Below, one piece after another: positions 34,036 through 42,719 of a stretch of DNA of 64,000 nt (position 1 is its first letter; each line of letters starts with the position of its first letter). The notes under the pieces were generated by a model that saw only the letters and a list, made by a program, of their open reading frames with translations, made no database searches and had not been told where the DNA came from. The position numbers and the translations under genes are program-made. Source of the DNA: Falsiroseomonas sp051859025 (lineage in GTDB: Bacteria > Pseudomonadota > Alphaproteobacteria > Acetobacterales > Acetobacteraceae); the NCBI RefSeq assembly GCF_051859025.1, contig NZ_JBHYGL010000011.1:58760-122759 (forward strand), in the 5' to 3' direction.

Positions 34036-35340
34036 TCAGGCCGGGGGCAGCAGATCGACCAGCGCCTCCGCCACCCGGCCCGGCAGCCCGGCATGCGCAT
34101 CGGCAATCCCGGAGGCGGCGGTTATCATCGCCTGCGCCCGGGCCCCATCGGATAGCACGCCCGCCACTTCCTCCGCCAGCGCCCCGCCCGGCCCGCCCCC
34201 GGGCGCCGCCAGCGCCACACGGATCGCGCCGCCCGCGGCCAGCAGCCGGTCCACCGATTCCTCGAAATTCTGGGTATGCGGGCCGAACAGGATGGGGCAG
34301 CCGAGGCGCGCCGCCTCCAGCGGGTTCTGCCCGCCATGCGGCACCAGGCTGCCGCCGATCAGCGCCACCCGCGCCACCCGGTAGAACAGGCCGAGCTCCC
34401 CCAGCGTATCCGCGACATAGACCGAAACCCCCGGCCCCGGCGCCCCGCCACCCGTCCGCCGCGCCACCGCGCCCGTCACAAGCGCACCGGCTTGCGCCGC
34501 AACGCTCTCCCCCCGCTCCGGGTGCCGCGGCACCAGCACCGTCAGCAGGTCAGGGAAGCGCGGCAGCAGCGCCTGGTGCGCGGCGACCACCTGCGCCTCC
34601 TCCCCCGGATGGGTGGAGGCGGCGAGGAACACCGGCCGCGCGCCGAGCAGCGCCCGCAGCCGCGCCAGCGCCGCCGCATCCGCCGGCAGCGGCGCCGCCG
34701 CGGCCTTGAGGTCCCCCCAGCACAGCGCCCCCGGCGCGCCCAGCGCGGCCAGCCTGGCCCGGTCCCCTTCCGACCGCGCCAGCACCAGGCGGAAGCCGCC
34801 CAGCGCCTCCCCCGCCAGCGCCGGCGCGCGCCGCCAGCGGGCGAAGGAACGCCCGCTCATCCGCCCATTGACCAGCGCCATGGGCAGGCCCCGCCTGCGG
34901 GCGGCGGCCAGCAGGTTCGGCCACAACTCGCTTTCCACGAAGGCCGCCGCATCCGGGCGCCAGCCATCGAGGAACCTGGCCACCCAGCCCGGCACGTCGA
35001 GCGGCATGAACCGATGCTCCACCCGCGCCGCCATCGCCGGCGCCAGGCGCCGTCCCAGCATCTCCGCCCCCGTCACCGTGCCGGTCGTGACCAGGAAGCG
35101 CAGCCCAGCATCGCGCGCGGCCATCGCCTCCAGCACCGGCAGGGCGGACACCGTCTCCCCCACGCTGGCCGCATGCAGCCAGAACAGGCGGCCGGCGGGC
35201 CGCGCCGCGCCGCCGCCGCGCCGTTCCTCGACCCGGCCGGGAATCTCCTTGCCGATGCGCAGACGCCGGCGGAAATGCAGCGCGAGGAAGGGCGCGATCA
35301 TCCGCGCCCCCACCGCCCAGGCGCGTCCCGCGAGACTCAT
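34036..35340 (-). CDS. waaA: 3-deoxy-D-manno-octulosonic acid transferase
   Basis: This inner-membrane glycosyltransferase attaches Kdo residues to lipid IVA. The 434 residues start with a membrane anchor and include HAASVGE (56-62, Glu 62 the catalytic base), FVESELWPNLL, STHPGEE, VPRHPERG and GGSLVPHGGQNPLE, all WaaA hallmarks. The ATG at 35340 is preceded by GGAGG 7 nt upstream within a duplicated leader that carries two nine-codon ORFs, each linked by ATGA overlaps to its neighbours. This suggests tight coupling to the DUF374 gene upstream. Confidence 0.96.
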   Translation of the reverse strand: MSLAGRAWAVGARMIAPFLALHFRRRLRIGKEIPGRVEERRGGGAARPAGRLFWLHAASVGETVSALPVLEAMAARDAGLRFLVTTGTVTGAEMLGRRLAPAMAARVEHRFMPLDVPGWVARFLDGWRPDAAAFVESELWPNLLAAARRRGLPMALVNGRMSGRSFARWRRAPALAGEALGGFRLVLARSEGDRARLAALGAPGALCWGDLKAAAAPLPADAAALARLRALLGARPVFLAASTHPGEEAQVVAAHQALLPRFPDLLTVLVPRHPERGESVAAQAGALVTGAVARRTGGGAPGPGVSVYVADTLGELGLFYRVARVALIGGSLVPHGGQNPLEAARLGCPILFGPHTQNFEESVDRLLAAGGAIRVALAAPGGGPGGALAEEVAGVLSDGARAQAMITAASGIADAHAGLPGRVAEALVDLLPPA

Positions 35341-35392
35341 GGCCCCGCCTCCGGCAGGAGGCTCATCGCGCTTCCTCCGGCAGGAGGCTCAT
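35337..35392 (-). repeat. Tandem duplicated leader with two coupled micro-ORFs before waaA
   Basis: A 19-bp unit (ATGAGCCTCCTGCCGGAGG) occurs twice. It creates ORFs of nine codons at 35392-35363 (MSLLPEEAR) and 35366-35337 (MSLLPEAGP). Each start overlaps the previous stop as ATGA: DUF374 stop to ORF 1, ORF 1 to ORF 2, ORF 2 to waaA. The unit also supplies the GGAGG ribosome-binding site. Confidence 0.6.
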
Positions 35393-36087
35393 ATCGCGGG
35401 CTCGGCCGGGATGCCGCAGGCCGCATCCGCCGCCGCGCAGGCCGCATCCAGCGCGGCCTCGATCGCCGGCAGCGCCGCCGCCGCGCCATCCCGCGGCACC
35501 TCGATCAGCGGCCCGCAGGCCAGCACGCCGCGGCCGAAGGGCAGCGGGAACATCATCCGGTCCCAGGACCCCAGCCGCCGATGCGCGGAGGACGCCGCCC
35601 CCAGCGGCACCACCGCCGCGCCGGACAGCGCCGCAAGCTGCGCCACCCCCGGCGCCGCACGCCGCCGCGGCCCACGCGGCCCGTCCGGCGTGATGAGGAT
35701 GGGGTCGCCCCCCTTCAGCGTCCGCAGCAGCCCGGCCAGCGCCATGGCTCCGCCGCGGCGGGAGGACCCATAGACCATCTCCACCCCGAAGCGCCGCACG
35801 GCATCCCCGATGAAGCGGCCGTCGCGATGCTGGCTGACCAGGACCCTCGGCGTGACGCGCAGCGCCGCGGGTTCCGCCGCCCCCGCCAGGGCGCGCAGCG
35901 GCGGGACCATCGGCAGGCGCTCATGCCAGAAGGCGATCACCAGCGGCTCCCCGGCCGCGATCCGCGCCAGGGCCGGCCCGGCGCCCACCAGTTCCCAGCG
36001 GGAGGTCCTGACCACCAGCACCAGATACAGCCCCACCAGCCGCGCCAGCACCGCCTGGGTGGCGGGATGCCGGATCAGCTTGCGCAT
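35389..36087 (-). CDS. DUF374 lysophospholipid acyltransferase family protein
   Basis: This 232-residue protein belongs to the LPLAT-like DUF374 family found next to waaA and lpxK in alphaproteobacteria. Visible motifs are FWHERLPM (the HxxxxP-like acyltransferase motif 1), VLVSQHRDGRFIGD, GSSRRGG and ITPDGPRGPRRRAAPGV. It is expected at the inner membrane, acylating a lipid A precursor or related lipid. The ATG at 36087 lacks a strong ribosome-binding site, so the start is less certain. The stop overlaps the leader micro-ORF before waaA. Confidence 0.88.
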   Translation of the reverse strand: MRKLIRHPATQAVLARLVGLYLVLVVRTSRWELVGAGPALARIAAGEPLVIAFWHERLPMVPPLRALAGAAEPAALRVTPRVLVSQHRDGRFIGDAVRRFGVEMVYGSSRRGGAMALAGLLRTLKGGDPILITPDGPRGPRRRAAPGVAQLAALSGAAVVPLGAASSAHRRLGSWDRMMFPLPFGRGVLACGPLIEVPRDGAAAALPAIEAALDAACAAADAACGIPAEPAI

Positions 36088-36156
36088 GGGGGTGCAGCGT
36101 CGGGGCCGCGCAATCTTGTCGCCATCAAGGCATCCGCGTAGCACGGCGAGACGGCG

Positions 36157-37263
36157 TTAGGGAATTGAGCCCCCCTCAAGCCCCATGGCACGCCCAGTGG
36201 CACGCCACACGGCCGGCACCAGGCTGTCCCGGAACCGCCGTGCGCAGGCGTCCCAGGAAAACCCCGCCGCATGGGCCCGGCAGGCCGCCCGGTCCGCGCC
36301 CAGCGCCGCCAGGCAGGCGGCGCGCAGGTCCTGATCCAGCGCGCCCACCGGCGCATCCCCGATCACATCCAGCGGCCCCGTCACCGGATAGGCCGCGACC
36401 GGCGTGCCGCTCGCCAGCGCCTCCAGCAGCACCAGGCCGAAGGTATCGGTGCGCGACGGGAAGACGAAGACATCCGCCGCGGCATAGGACCGCGCCAGCC
36501 GCCCATTCTCCCGCCACCCCGCGAAATGCGCGTCGGGGAAGCGCCGCATCAGCGCCGCGCGCTGCGGCCCATCCCCCACCACGACCTTGCTGCCCGGCAG
36601 GTCGAGGGCGAGGAACGCCTCCAGGCTCTTCTCCACCGCCACGCGCCCGGCCACCAGGAAGATCGGCCGCGGCAGCCCCTCCCACGGCTCGGGCTCGCCC
36701 CGCGCATCGGGGTTGAACCTGTCGAGGTCCACGCCCCGCGACCACGGCACGACAGGGGCAAAACCCCGCCCCTGCAACTCCGCCGCCAGCGACGGCGTGG
36801 CGCAGAGGACGCCCGATGACGGCCGATGGAAATGGCGCATCAGCGCCCAGGACCAAGCCTTCGGGATGCGCGTACGCGCATGGAGGTAGTCCGGGAATTT
36901 GGTGTGGAAGGAGGAGGTGAAGCGCCATCCCCGCTTCCGGCAGATCGCCCGCATCGCCCAGCCCAGCGGCCCCTCGGTCGCGATGTGCAGCGCGTCCGGC
37001 CGGAATTCATCGACCAGCCGCGCCAGGCGCCGCCGCGGCGCGATGGCCAGGCGGATCTCGGCATAGCCCGGCATCGGCGCGGTGACGAACCGGTCCGGCC
37101 CGATCACCGCGACCTCGTCGCCGCCGGCGCGCAGCACCGCGACCACCGCCTGCAGCGTGCGCACCACGCCATTCACCTGCGGCAGCCAGGCGTCGGAGAC
37201 GATGAGGATGCGCCGCTTCCCCACGGCAAGCCCCGGCGTGCCCGGCATCGCGAAGGCCCCCAT
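36157..37263 (-). CDS. Glycosyltransferase family 4 protein
   Basis: This is a retaining GT-B glycosyltransferase of about 368 residues. The N-terminal acceptor domain starts RRILIVSDAWLPQVNGVVRTLQ. The C-terminal donor domain has FLVAGRVAVEKSLEAFL and FVFPSRTDTFGLVLLEALASG, containing the E-x7-E nucleotide-sugar motif. It resembles GDP-mannose-dependent alpha-mannosyltransferases that glycosylate membrane lipids. Possible starts are TTG 37287, ATG 37263 and ATG 37248; none has an ideal ribosome-binding site. It lies just after an LpxH-like gene and is likely in the same operon. Confidence 0.88.
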   Translation of the reverse strand: MGAFAMPGTPGLAVGKRRILIVSDAWLPQVNGVVRTLQAVVAVLRAGGDEVAVIGPDRFVTAPMPGYAEIRLAIAPRRRLARLVDEFRPDALHIATEGPLGWAMRAICRKRGWRFTSSFHTKFPDYLHARTRIPKAWSWALMRHFHRPSSGVLCATPSLAAELQGRGFAPVVPWSRGVDLDRFNPDARGEPEPWEGLPRPIFLVAGRVAVEKSLEAFLALDLPGSKVVVGDGPQRAALMRRFPDAHFAGWRENGRLARSYAAADVFVFPSRTDTFGLVLLEALASGTPVAAYPVTGPLDVIGDAPVGALDQDLRAACLAALGADRAACRAHAAGFSWDACARRFRDSLVPAVWRATGRAMGLEGGSIP

Positions 37264-37292
37264 GCCCCAGACCCGGTCCGTGTCCAATGCCG

Positions 37293-38096
37293 TCAGGCGG
37301 CCTGCGGCTCGGGCGTGGCCTCGCCACGGAAGAAGCTCAGCCGGTTCTCCCGCGCCCAGTCCACCAGCTCGAACCGTCCATCGGCGTGTTCCACCAGCGC
37401 GGTGCAGCTTTCCACCCAGTCGCCATCATTCATGTAGAGGATGCCCTGAACATCCCGCATCTCCGCGTGGTGGATGTGGCCGCAGACCACGCCATCCAGC
37501 CCGCGCCGCCGCGCTTCCTGCGCCAGCGCCACCTCGAACCGATCGATCGCGGCGACCGCGCCCTTCACCTGGCGCTTCAGCCATTGCGAGAGCGACCAGT
37601 AGGGATAGCCGAAGCGCCGTCGGAGCGCGTTGAACCAGCGGTTCATTCCCAGCGCCGCGTCATAGGCCCAGTCGCCGAGATGGGCGATGAACTTGGCGTA
37701 GCGCACGACGCTGTCGAATTCATCGCCATGGATCACCAGCAGGCGCCGCCCATCCGCCGTGCGGTGCACCGCTTCCTGCGCCAGGCGGATGCCGGCGAAT
37801 TCCAGCCCGGTCCAGGCGCGGAACATCTCGTCATGATTGCCGGGGATGTAGGTGACATCCGTTCCCGCCCGCGCCATGCGCAGCACCAGTCGGATCACCT
37901 CGTCATGATCGGCATCCCAGTACCAGGATTTGCGCAGCCGCCATCCATCGATGATGTCGCCGACCAGATAGAGTTTCTCGCATTCCACGGACCGCAGGAA
38001 CTGCGCGGCGAAATCCGCGCGGCATCCGCGCGTGCCGAGGTGCAGATCCGAGAGGAACACCGTCCGATAGCGCCGCTTCGTCTCGGTTCCGGTCAT
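37293..38096 (-). CDS. LpxH-like UDP-2,3-diacylglucosamine diphosphatase family metallophosphoesterase
   Basis: This 267-residue protein is a calcineurin-like metallophosphoesterase. The dinuclear metal motifs are DLHLG (Asp 17, His 19), GDIIDGW (Asp 47), GNHDE (86-90), HGDEFD (His 123) and GHIHHAE near 205. It is longer than classical LpxH and matches the group of LpxH-like enzymes common in alphaproteobacteria, where lipid A precursor hydrolysis may instead use LpxI. It lies 30 nt before the glycosyltransferase gene. Confidence 0.88.
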   Translation of the reverse strand: MTGTETKRRYRTVFLSDLHLGTRGCRADFAAQFLRSVECEKLYLVGDIIDGWRLRKSWYWDADHDEVIRLVLRMARAGTDVTYIPGNHDEMFRAWTGLEFAGIRLAQEAVHRTADGRRLLVIHGDEFDSVVRYAKFIAHLGDWAYDAALGMNRWFNALRRRFGYPYWSLSQWLKRQVKGAVAAIDRFEVALAQEARRRGLDGVVCGHIHHAEMRDVQGILYMNDGDWVESCTALVEHADGRFELVDWARENRLSFFRGEATPEPQAA

Positions 38097-38333
38097 GCGT
38101 CAGCGCCTCGCGATCTTCCGTGTCGTGCCGGCAGATCAACGCCAGCGCATCGCGCAACGCGCCGATCGGCCCGCCGTTGCGCGACCGCGCTGTAACGCGC
38201 CCGCACGGGGCGTGACGTGAATCTTGCATGAAGGCACACGCAGGACCTGCGGTGGGGTGATGCGGCGCGCGCATGTCACGCGCCCGTCAACGCAAGGACC
38301 GCGAATCGTCACGCTTGCGCGCGAAAAGTCCCC

Positions 38334-39203
38334 ATGCTCGTCATCTTCAACCCCACCGCGGGCGCGGGCCGCCGGCGGCGCCTGTCGCGCGCCATCGACT
38401 GGCTGTGCCGCGAAGGCCTGCCGCCCGATGTCGCGGAAACGCGCGCGCCCGGCGATGCCCGGCTGATCGCGGCGGAAGCCGCCGCGCGCGGAAGGCGCGT
38501 GATCGTCGCGGCGGGCGGGGACGGCACCATCGCGGAAGTCGCCGCCGGCATCGCGGGCAGCGATGCCACGCTCGGCATCCTGCCGCTCGGCACCGCGAAT
38601 GTGCTGGCCTGGGAACTCGGCGTGCCGCTGGTGCCGGAGGAAGCGGCCGCACTGCTCGCCACCGCCCGGCCCCGCCCGATCTGGCCGGGCGTGATCACCG
38701 ACGAAGCCGGCGGGCAGCGGCTGTTCGTGCAGATGGCGGGCGCGGGATTCGACGCGGCCGTCGTGCACGGGCTGGACCTGCGGCTGAAGCGGCGCCTCGG
38801 CCGCGCCGCCTATGTGCTGCAGGCGCTGCGGGAAGTCGCGCGCCACCCCTTCACGCCGATCGAGGCCGTGCTGGACGGCATGCCGCACCGCGCCACCAGC
38901 GTCATCGTCACCAAGGGGCGGCTCTATGCCGGACGCCATCTACTCGCCCCCGCCGCGCGGCCCGCCGCGCCGGGCTTCCAGGTCGCGCTGCTGGCCGCCA
39001 CCGGGCCCGCCGGCGTGGTCGGCGCCGCCCTCGCCCTGCCGCTCGGCCTGCTGCCGCGCCTGGGGCTACTCAGGCTGATGCCCGCCAGCCGCGTCAGCCT
39101 GGCCGGCAGTGGCGTCGCGCTCCAGGCGGATGGGGACCCGGCGGGCTGCCTCCCCGCCCGGATCGAGGACGCGCCCGCGCCCATCCCCATCCTGCTGCCC
39201 TGA
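38334..39203 (+). CDS. Diacylglycerol kinase-family lipid kinase
   Basis: This 289-residue protein is a soluble lipid kinase of the DagK/YegS family. Motifs: FNPTAGAGRRR (5-15), the nucleotide-binding GGDGTIAEVAAG (61-72) and LPLGTANVLAWELG. Substrate may be diacylglycerol or another membrane lipid. It is divergent from the LpxH-like and glycosyltransferase genes, across a 237-bp gap that should contain both promoters (I could not assign boxes). This suggests a role in membrane lipid remodelling. Confidence 0.9.
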   Translation: MLVIFNPTAGAGRRRRLSRAIDWLCREGLPPDVAETRAPGDARLIAAEAAARGRRVIVAAGGDGTIAEVAAGIAGSDATLGILPLGTANVLAWELGVPLVPEEAAALLATARPRPIWPGVITDEAGGQRLFVQMAGAGFDAAVVHGLDLRLKRRLGRAAYVLQALREVARHPFTPIEAVLDGMPHRATSVIVTKGRLYAGRHLLAPAARPAAPGFQVALLAATGPAGVVGAALALPLGLLPRLGLLRLMPASRVSLAGSGVALQADGDPAGCLPARIEDAPAPIPILLP

Positions 39204-39275
39204 CCCGTTCAGCCTTCCTTCAGCGGGAAGGCGATAGCGTCACCGGTCAATCGCCGCCGGGAACAGCGCCACGCC

Positions 39276-39692
39276 ATGCCGAAGGAGGTCCGCCACATCC
39301 TGTTCACGCCGGAGGAATTGCTGCGCGCGATCATGGAGCAGGCGATGCAGGGCCGCCCCACGCCCGCGCAGACCCCGGACAGCTTCACGCTGGAACTCGC
39401 CGCCGATCCGCGCGGCGATGTCGTGGCCCGCATCGTCCGCCGCCGCGCCGGCGGAAGATCCACCATGTCCTGGGAAGTCTCGCGCCAGGAACTGCACCAG
39501 GTGCTGCTGACCCTGTGCCGCGGCGCGCGCATCCCTCTGCCGGTGCGGGGCGACAAGCGCCTCGGCCTCGCCGGCGCCAATCTGTGCCTGACCGTCGTGA
39601 CGGGCGCCCATCCTGGCCCGCCGATGGTCGGCGATGGCAGCATCCGCTACGCCGACCCTGAACTGGCGCCCTTCATGCCCGTGCCGGTGTAG
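39276..39692 (+). CDS. Conserved protein of unknown function
   Basis: This 138-residue protein has no signal peptide or membrane helix. It begins MPKEVRHILFTPEELLRAIMEQAM and has a compact, beta-rich middle and a basic patch (RIVRRRAGG). GAAGGAG overlaps the start region. I do not recognise the family. It may be cotranscribed with the lipid kinase gene 72 nt upstream. Confidence 0.65.
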   Translation: MPKEVRHILFTPEELLRAIMEQAMQGRPTPAQTPDSFTLELAADPRGDVVARIVRRRAGGRSTMSWEVSRQELHQVLLTLCRGARIPLPVRGDKRLGLAGANLCLTVVTGAHPGPPMVGDGSIRYADPELAPFMPVPV

Positions 39693-39714
39693 CGCCGAAA
39701 CCCGCGCGCCTGTC

Positions 39715-39906
39715 TCAGACCGCGCGTTCGCGGGAGAGGGCGATCATCGCCGCGCTCAACCCCGCGCCCAGCGACACCACCCCGAACCCGGCCGCGGTGG
39801 CGATGCCCATCAGGCCGAACCCCATGGCCGGCACCAGCGCCAGCGCCACGGTGGACATGCCGGCCAGGGCGGTGAAGCCGGCCAGGAGGCAAAGGGCGAT
39901 CAACAC
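39715..39906 (-). CDS. Small two-helix membrane protein
   Basis: This short gene of 63 codons starts at GTG 39906 and is preceded 7 nt upstream by a full GAGGAGG ribosome-binding site. The product is almost entirely hydrophobic: VLIALCLLAGFTALAGMSTVALALV, a Gly-rich turn, then a second helix and a basic tail SRERAV (helices about 2-25 and 30-55). No family is recognised. The strong ribosome-binding site and membrane-protein composition support a real gene. Confidence 0.6.
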   Translation of the reverse strand: MLIALCLLAGFTALAGMSTVALALVPAMGFGLMGIATAAGFGVVSLGAGLSAAMIALSRERAV

Positions 39907-40026
39907 GGCAGCACCTCCTCGGGAAGGGGCGGGCCCGGGGAACGGTCCCCGGGGGTAAAGACGGCGGGGGGCAAAGATGGCGATGGATTGTCGTATACGC
40001 CTTTTTTCCGCCACGTTCCAACCACG

Positions 40027-40055
40027 AAAAAGGGAGGCCCCGAAGGCGCCTCCCC
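40027..40055 (-). terminator. Intrinsic terminator after the NMT1-type receptor
   Basis: On the minus strand a GC-rich stem (GGGAGGC with GCCTCCC) is followed by TTTTT. It lies about 38 nt past the stop of the receptor gene at 40093 and resembles the dctP terminator in its TTCG-containing loop. Confidence 0.7.
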
Positions 40056-40092
40056 GTCCCGGAAACCGTTGTCGCCTTGGCAGCCTCAAATA

Positions 40093-41127
40093 TCACCCCG
40101 CCGCGGCGGGAAGGCGCAGCTGCTCGGCCGGCGGCAGGAACTGCGGCATGTAGAAATCCTCCGCCGCCAGCGTCGCGCTGATGTTGAAGGCCGCGCGGAT
40201 GGTCTCGATGGAGGCCTGGACGCGGGGCATCGGCAGGTTGCCGAAGCCGCCGGACAGCACCTCCGGCGTCCGCACGAATTCGAAATTCGCCGCCAGGCGT
40301 TCCTTCTCCAGCGCCACCGGCGCCGTCGCGTCCCGCCGCACCAGCGCCGCGATCGCGGCATCGGGGTCGCGCAGCGCGTCCAGGTGCCCACGGATGATGG
40401 CGCGGATCATGCCCGTCACGATGCGCGGGTTGGCGTCCGCGTAGCTTTTGCGCACCTGCAGCCCGGTGGAGAGCAGCGCCACGCCAAAGCTGGAATAGCG
40501 CATCACCACGATATCGGCGCGCGGCACGCCCAGCGCCAGCAGGCTGAACACGCCCGATGTCTCGAACCCCGTGATGGCGTCCGCGTCGCCGCGCGCCAGC
40601 ATCGGCTCCCGCAGCTGCGGCGTGACGGTGATCCAGTTGATCCGCGCGGTATCGATGCTGGTGGCGCGGGCGAAGGCCGGGAAGAACTGGCGGCCGCCAT
40701 CCGTCTCCGGCGCCGCGATTCGCTTGCCTTCAAGGTCCTTCGGCGCGCGGATGTTGGTGCGTCGCAGCGTGATGGCGGACAACGGGCTGCCCTGGGCCAG
40801 CACGAAGGGGCAGATCACATCGGTGCCGGGCTGGGTCAGCCGCAGGCGGATGGTGGCGGAGATGTCGCCGACGCCGAATTCATAGGCGCCGGTGGCGATC
40901 TTCACCGGCACGTCGCCCGCGCCGAAGCCGCGGTCGATGGTGACGGCGAGCCCTTCGTCCCGGTAGTAGCCCCGCTCCAGCGCCAGCAGGTAGGGCGCCT
41001 GCGGCCCCTGGAAGGCCCAGTCCAGCGAGAAGCGGATGGGTGTCAGCGCGCCCTGCGCATCCGCGATCCGGGGGGTGGCGAGCAGGCCGCCGGCGGCGGC
41101 CAGCAGCGTGCGTCGGGTGGTGGTCAT
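40093..41127 (-). CDS. NMT1/THI5-type ABC substrate-binding protein (paralogue)
   Basis: This is a 344-residue periplasmic receptor. Its signal peptide MTTTRRTLLAAAGGLLATPRIADA has twin arginines. The mature part matches the receptor at 30752 segment by segment: RFSLDWAFQGPQAPYLLA, GYYRDEGLAVTIDRGFGAGDVPVKIATGAYEFGVGDIS, APKDLEGKRIAAPETDGGRQFFP. AGGAGAGG lies upstream of the ATG at 41127. It is divergent from a Rieske oxygenase gene across the gap-containing region, so receptor and oxygenase are again paired. Confidence 0.88.
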   Translation of the reverse strand: MTTTRRTLLAAAGGLLATPRIADAQGALTPIRFSLDWAFQGPQAPYLLALERGYYRDEGLAVTIDRGFGAGDVPVKIATGAYEFGVGDISATIRLRLTQPGTDVICPFVLAQGSPLSAITLRRTNIRAPKDLEGKRIAAPETDGGRQFFPAFARATSIDTARINWITVTPQLREPMLARGDADAITGFETSGVFSLLALGVPRADIVVMRYSSFGVALLSTGLQVRKSYADANPRIVTGMIRAIIRGHLDALRDPDAAIAALVRRDATAPVALEKERLAANFEFVRTPEVLSGGFGNLPMPRVQASIETIRAAFNISATLAAEDFYMPQFLPPAEQLRLPAAAG

Positions 41128-41572
<445 letters not shown>

Positions 41573-42610
41573 ATGGTCCCGACCCGTCAGAAGTTGCTAC
41601 GCCGTTTCTGGTATCCCATGATGCCGGAAGCCTCCCTCCCCGCCGGCAGGCCCGTGCCCTTCACCCTTTTGGGGCAGGAAATCGTGCTGTGGCGCACCGC
41701 CGCCGGCGCCCCCGCCGCCATCGCCGATCGCTGCCCCCATCGCGGCGCCAAGCTCTCGCTCGGCTTCATCGACGATGCGGCGCCGGAGGGTCCGGCCATC
41801 GGCTGCCCCTATCACGGTTGGGCCTTCGGCGCGGATGGCCGCTGCGTGAAGGTCCCCCAGGCGCATGACCCCACGCGCGGCCTGAAATCGGGCGCCAGGG
41901 GCCACCACGCCGCCTCCCGCTACGGCTGGATCTGGGTGGCGCTGGAGGACCCCCTCTACCCGATCCCGGCAATCCCGGAGGCCGCCGACCCCGCCTTCCG
42001 CCAGATCGACGAGTTCCATGAGGAATGGGCCGTCTCCGGCCTGCGCCTCATGGAGAACAGCTTCGACATGGCCCATATCAGCTACGTCCATGCCGAGACC
42101 TTCGGCATCCTGGAGGATCCGCGCCCCGCCCCCGTCGCGATCGAGCACACGGATTGGGGCTTTGTCATGCGCGGGGAGGCTCCGGTCGCGAACCGCGGCA
42201 TCTCCAGGGACCTCATCAAGGGCGCCGGCGACCGCACGGTGCGCGTCATCGAGGGCCGCTGGTTCATGCCCTTCATGCGCGCCAGCCGTATCGACTACCC
42301 CACGGGGCTGACCCATGTGCTGGTCACCGCCGCGACCCCCATCGACGATCGCCGCAGCCAGATCTGCCAATGGGTCTATCGCAACGACACGGAAGCCGAT
42401 TCTCCCGCCGAGAAGGTCATCGCCTTCGACCGCGCCGTAACGATCGAGGACAGGCATGTCCTGGAGAGCACCACCTGGGACGTGCCGCTGACCATGGCGG
42501 AGGAACTGCACATGCCCAGTGACAAGCCCGGCATCGAAATGCGCCGCCGCCTGCTGGCCCTGCTGGACCAGCATGGGGAGGCCGAGGCCCGGATGCCGGC
42601 GGAGGCGTAG
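41573..42610 (+). CDS. Rieske non-heme iron oxygenase (paralogue)
   Basis: This 345-residue oxygenase is related to that at 31788. The Rieske ligands are Cys 54, His 56, Cys 78 and His 81 (CPHRGAKLSLG and CPYHGWAFGADG). The mononuclear site includes His 168 and His 173 in MENSFDMAHISYVH. It begins a run of plus-strand catabolic genes (Bug receptor, MmgE/PrpD, FAD monooxygenase, AMDase-like), so it may catalyse the first oxidation of an imported ring compound. The ATG at 41573 has no clear ribosome-binding site because the upstream sequence is damaged by the gap. Confidence 0.9.
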   Translation: MVPTRQKLLRRFWYPMMPEASLPAGRPVPFTLLGQEIVLWRTAAGAPAAIADRCPHRGAKLSLGFIDDAAPEGPAIGCPYHGWAFGADGRCVKVPQAHDPTRGLKSGARGHHAASRYGWIWVALEDPLYPIPAIPEAADPAFRQIDEFHEEWAVSGLRLMENSFDMAHISYVHAETFGILEDPRPAPVAIEHTDWGFVMRGEAPVANRGISRDLIKGAGDRTVRVIEGRWFMPFMRASRIDYPTGLTHVLVTAATPIDDRRSQICQWVYRNDTEADSPAEKVIAFDRAVTIEDRHVLESTTWDVPLTMAEELHMPSDKPGIEMRRRLLALLDQHGEAEARMPAEA

Positions 42611-42719
42611 CCTCGCCAAGCCGAACCCCGCGCCGAACCGGGGGGGGGGGACGCTGGACGCTGGGCGCGGGATGCGGGACCGTGCGGCCCACCCAAGGCC
42701 GCACCGGAGCCCCGCCCGC

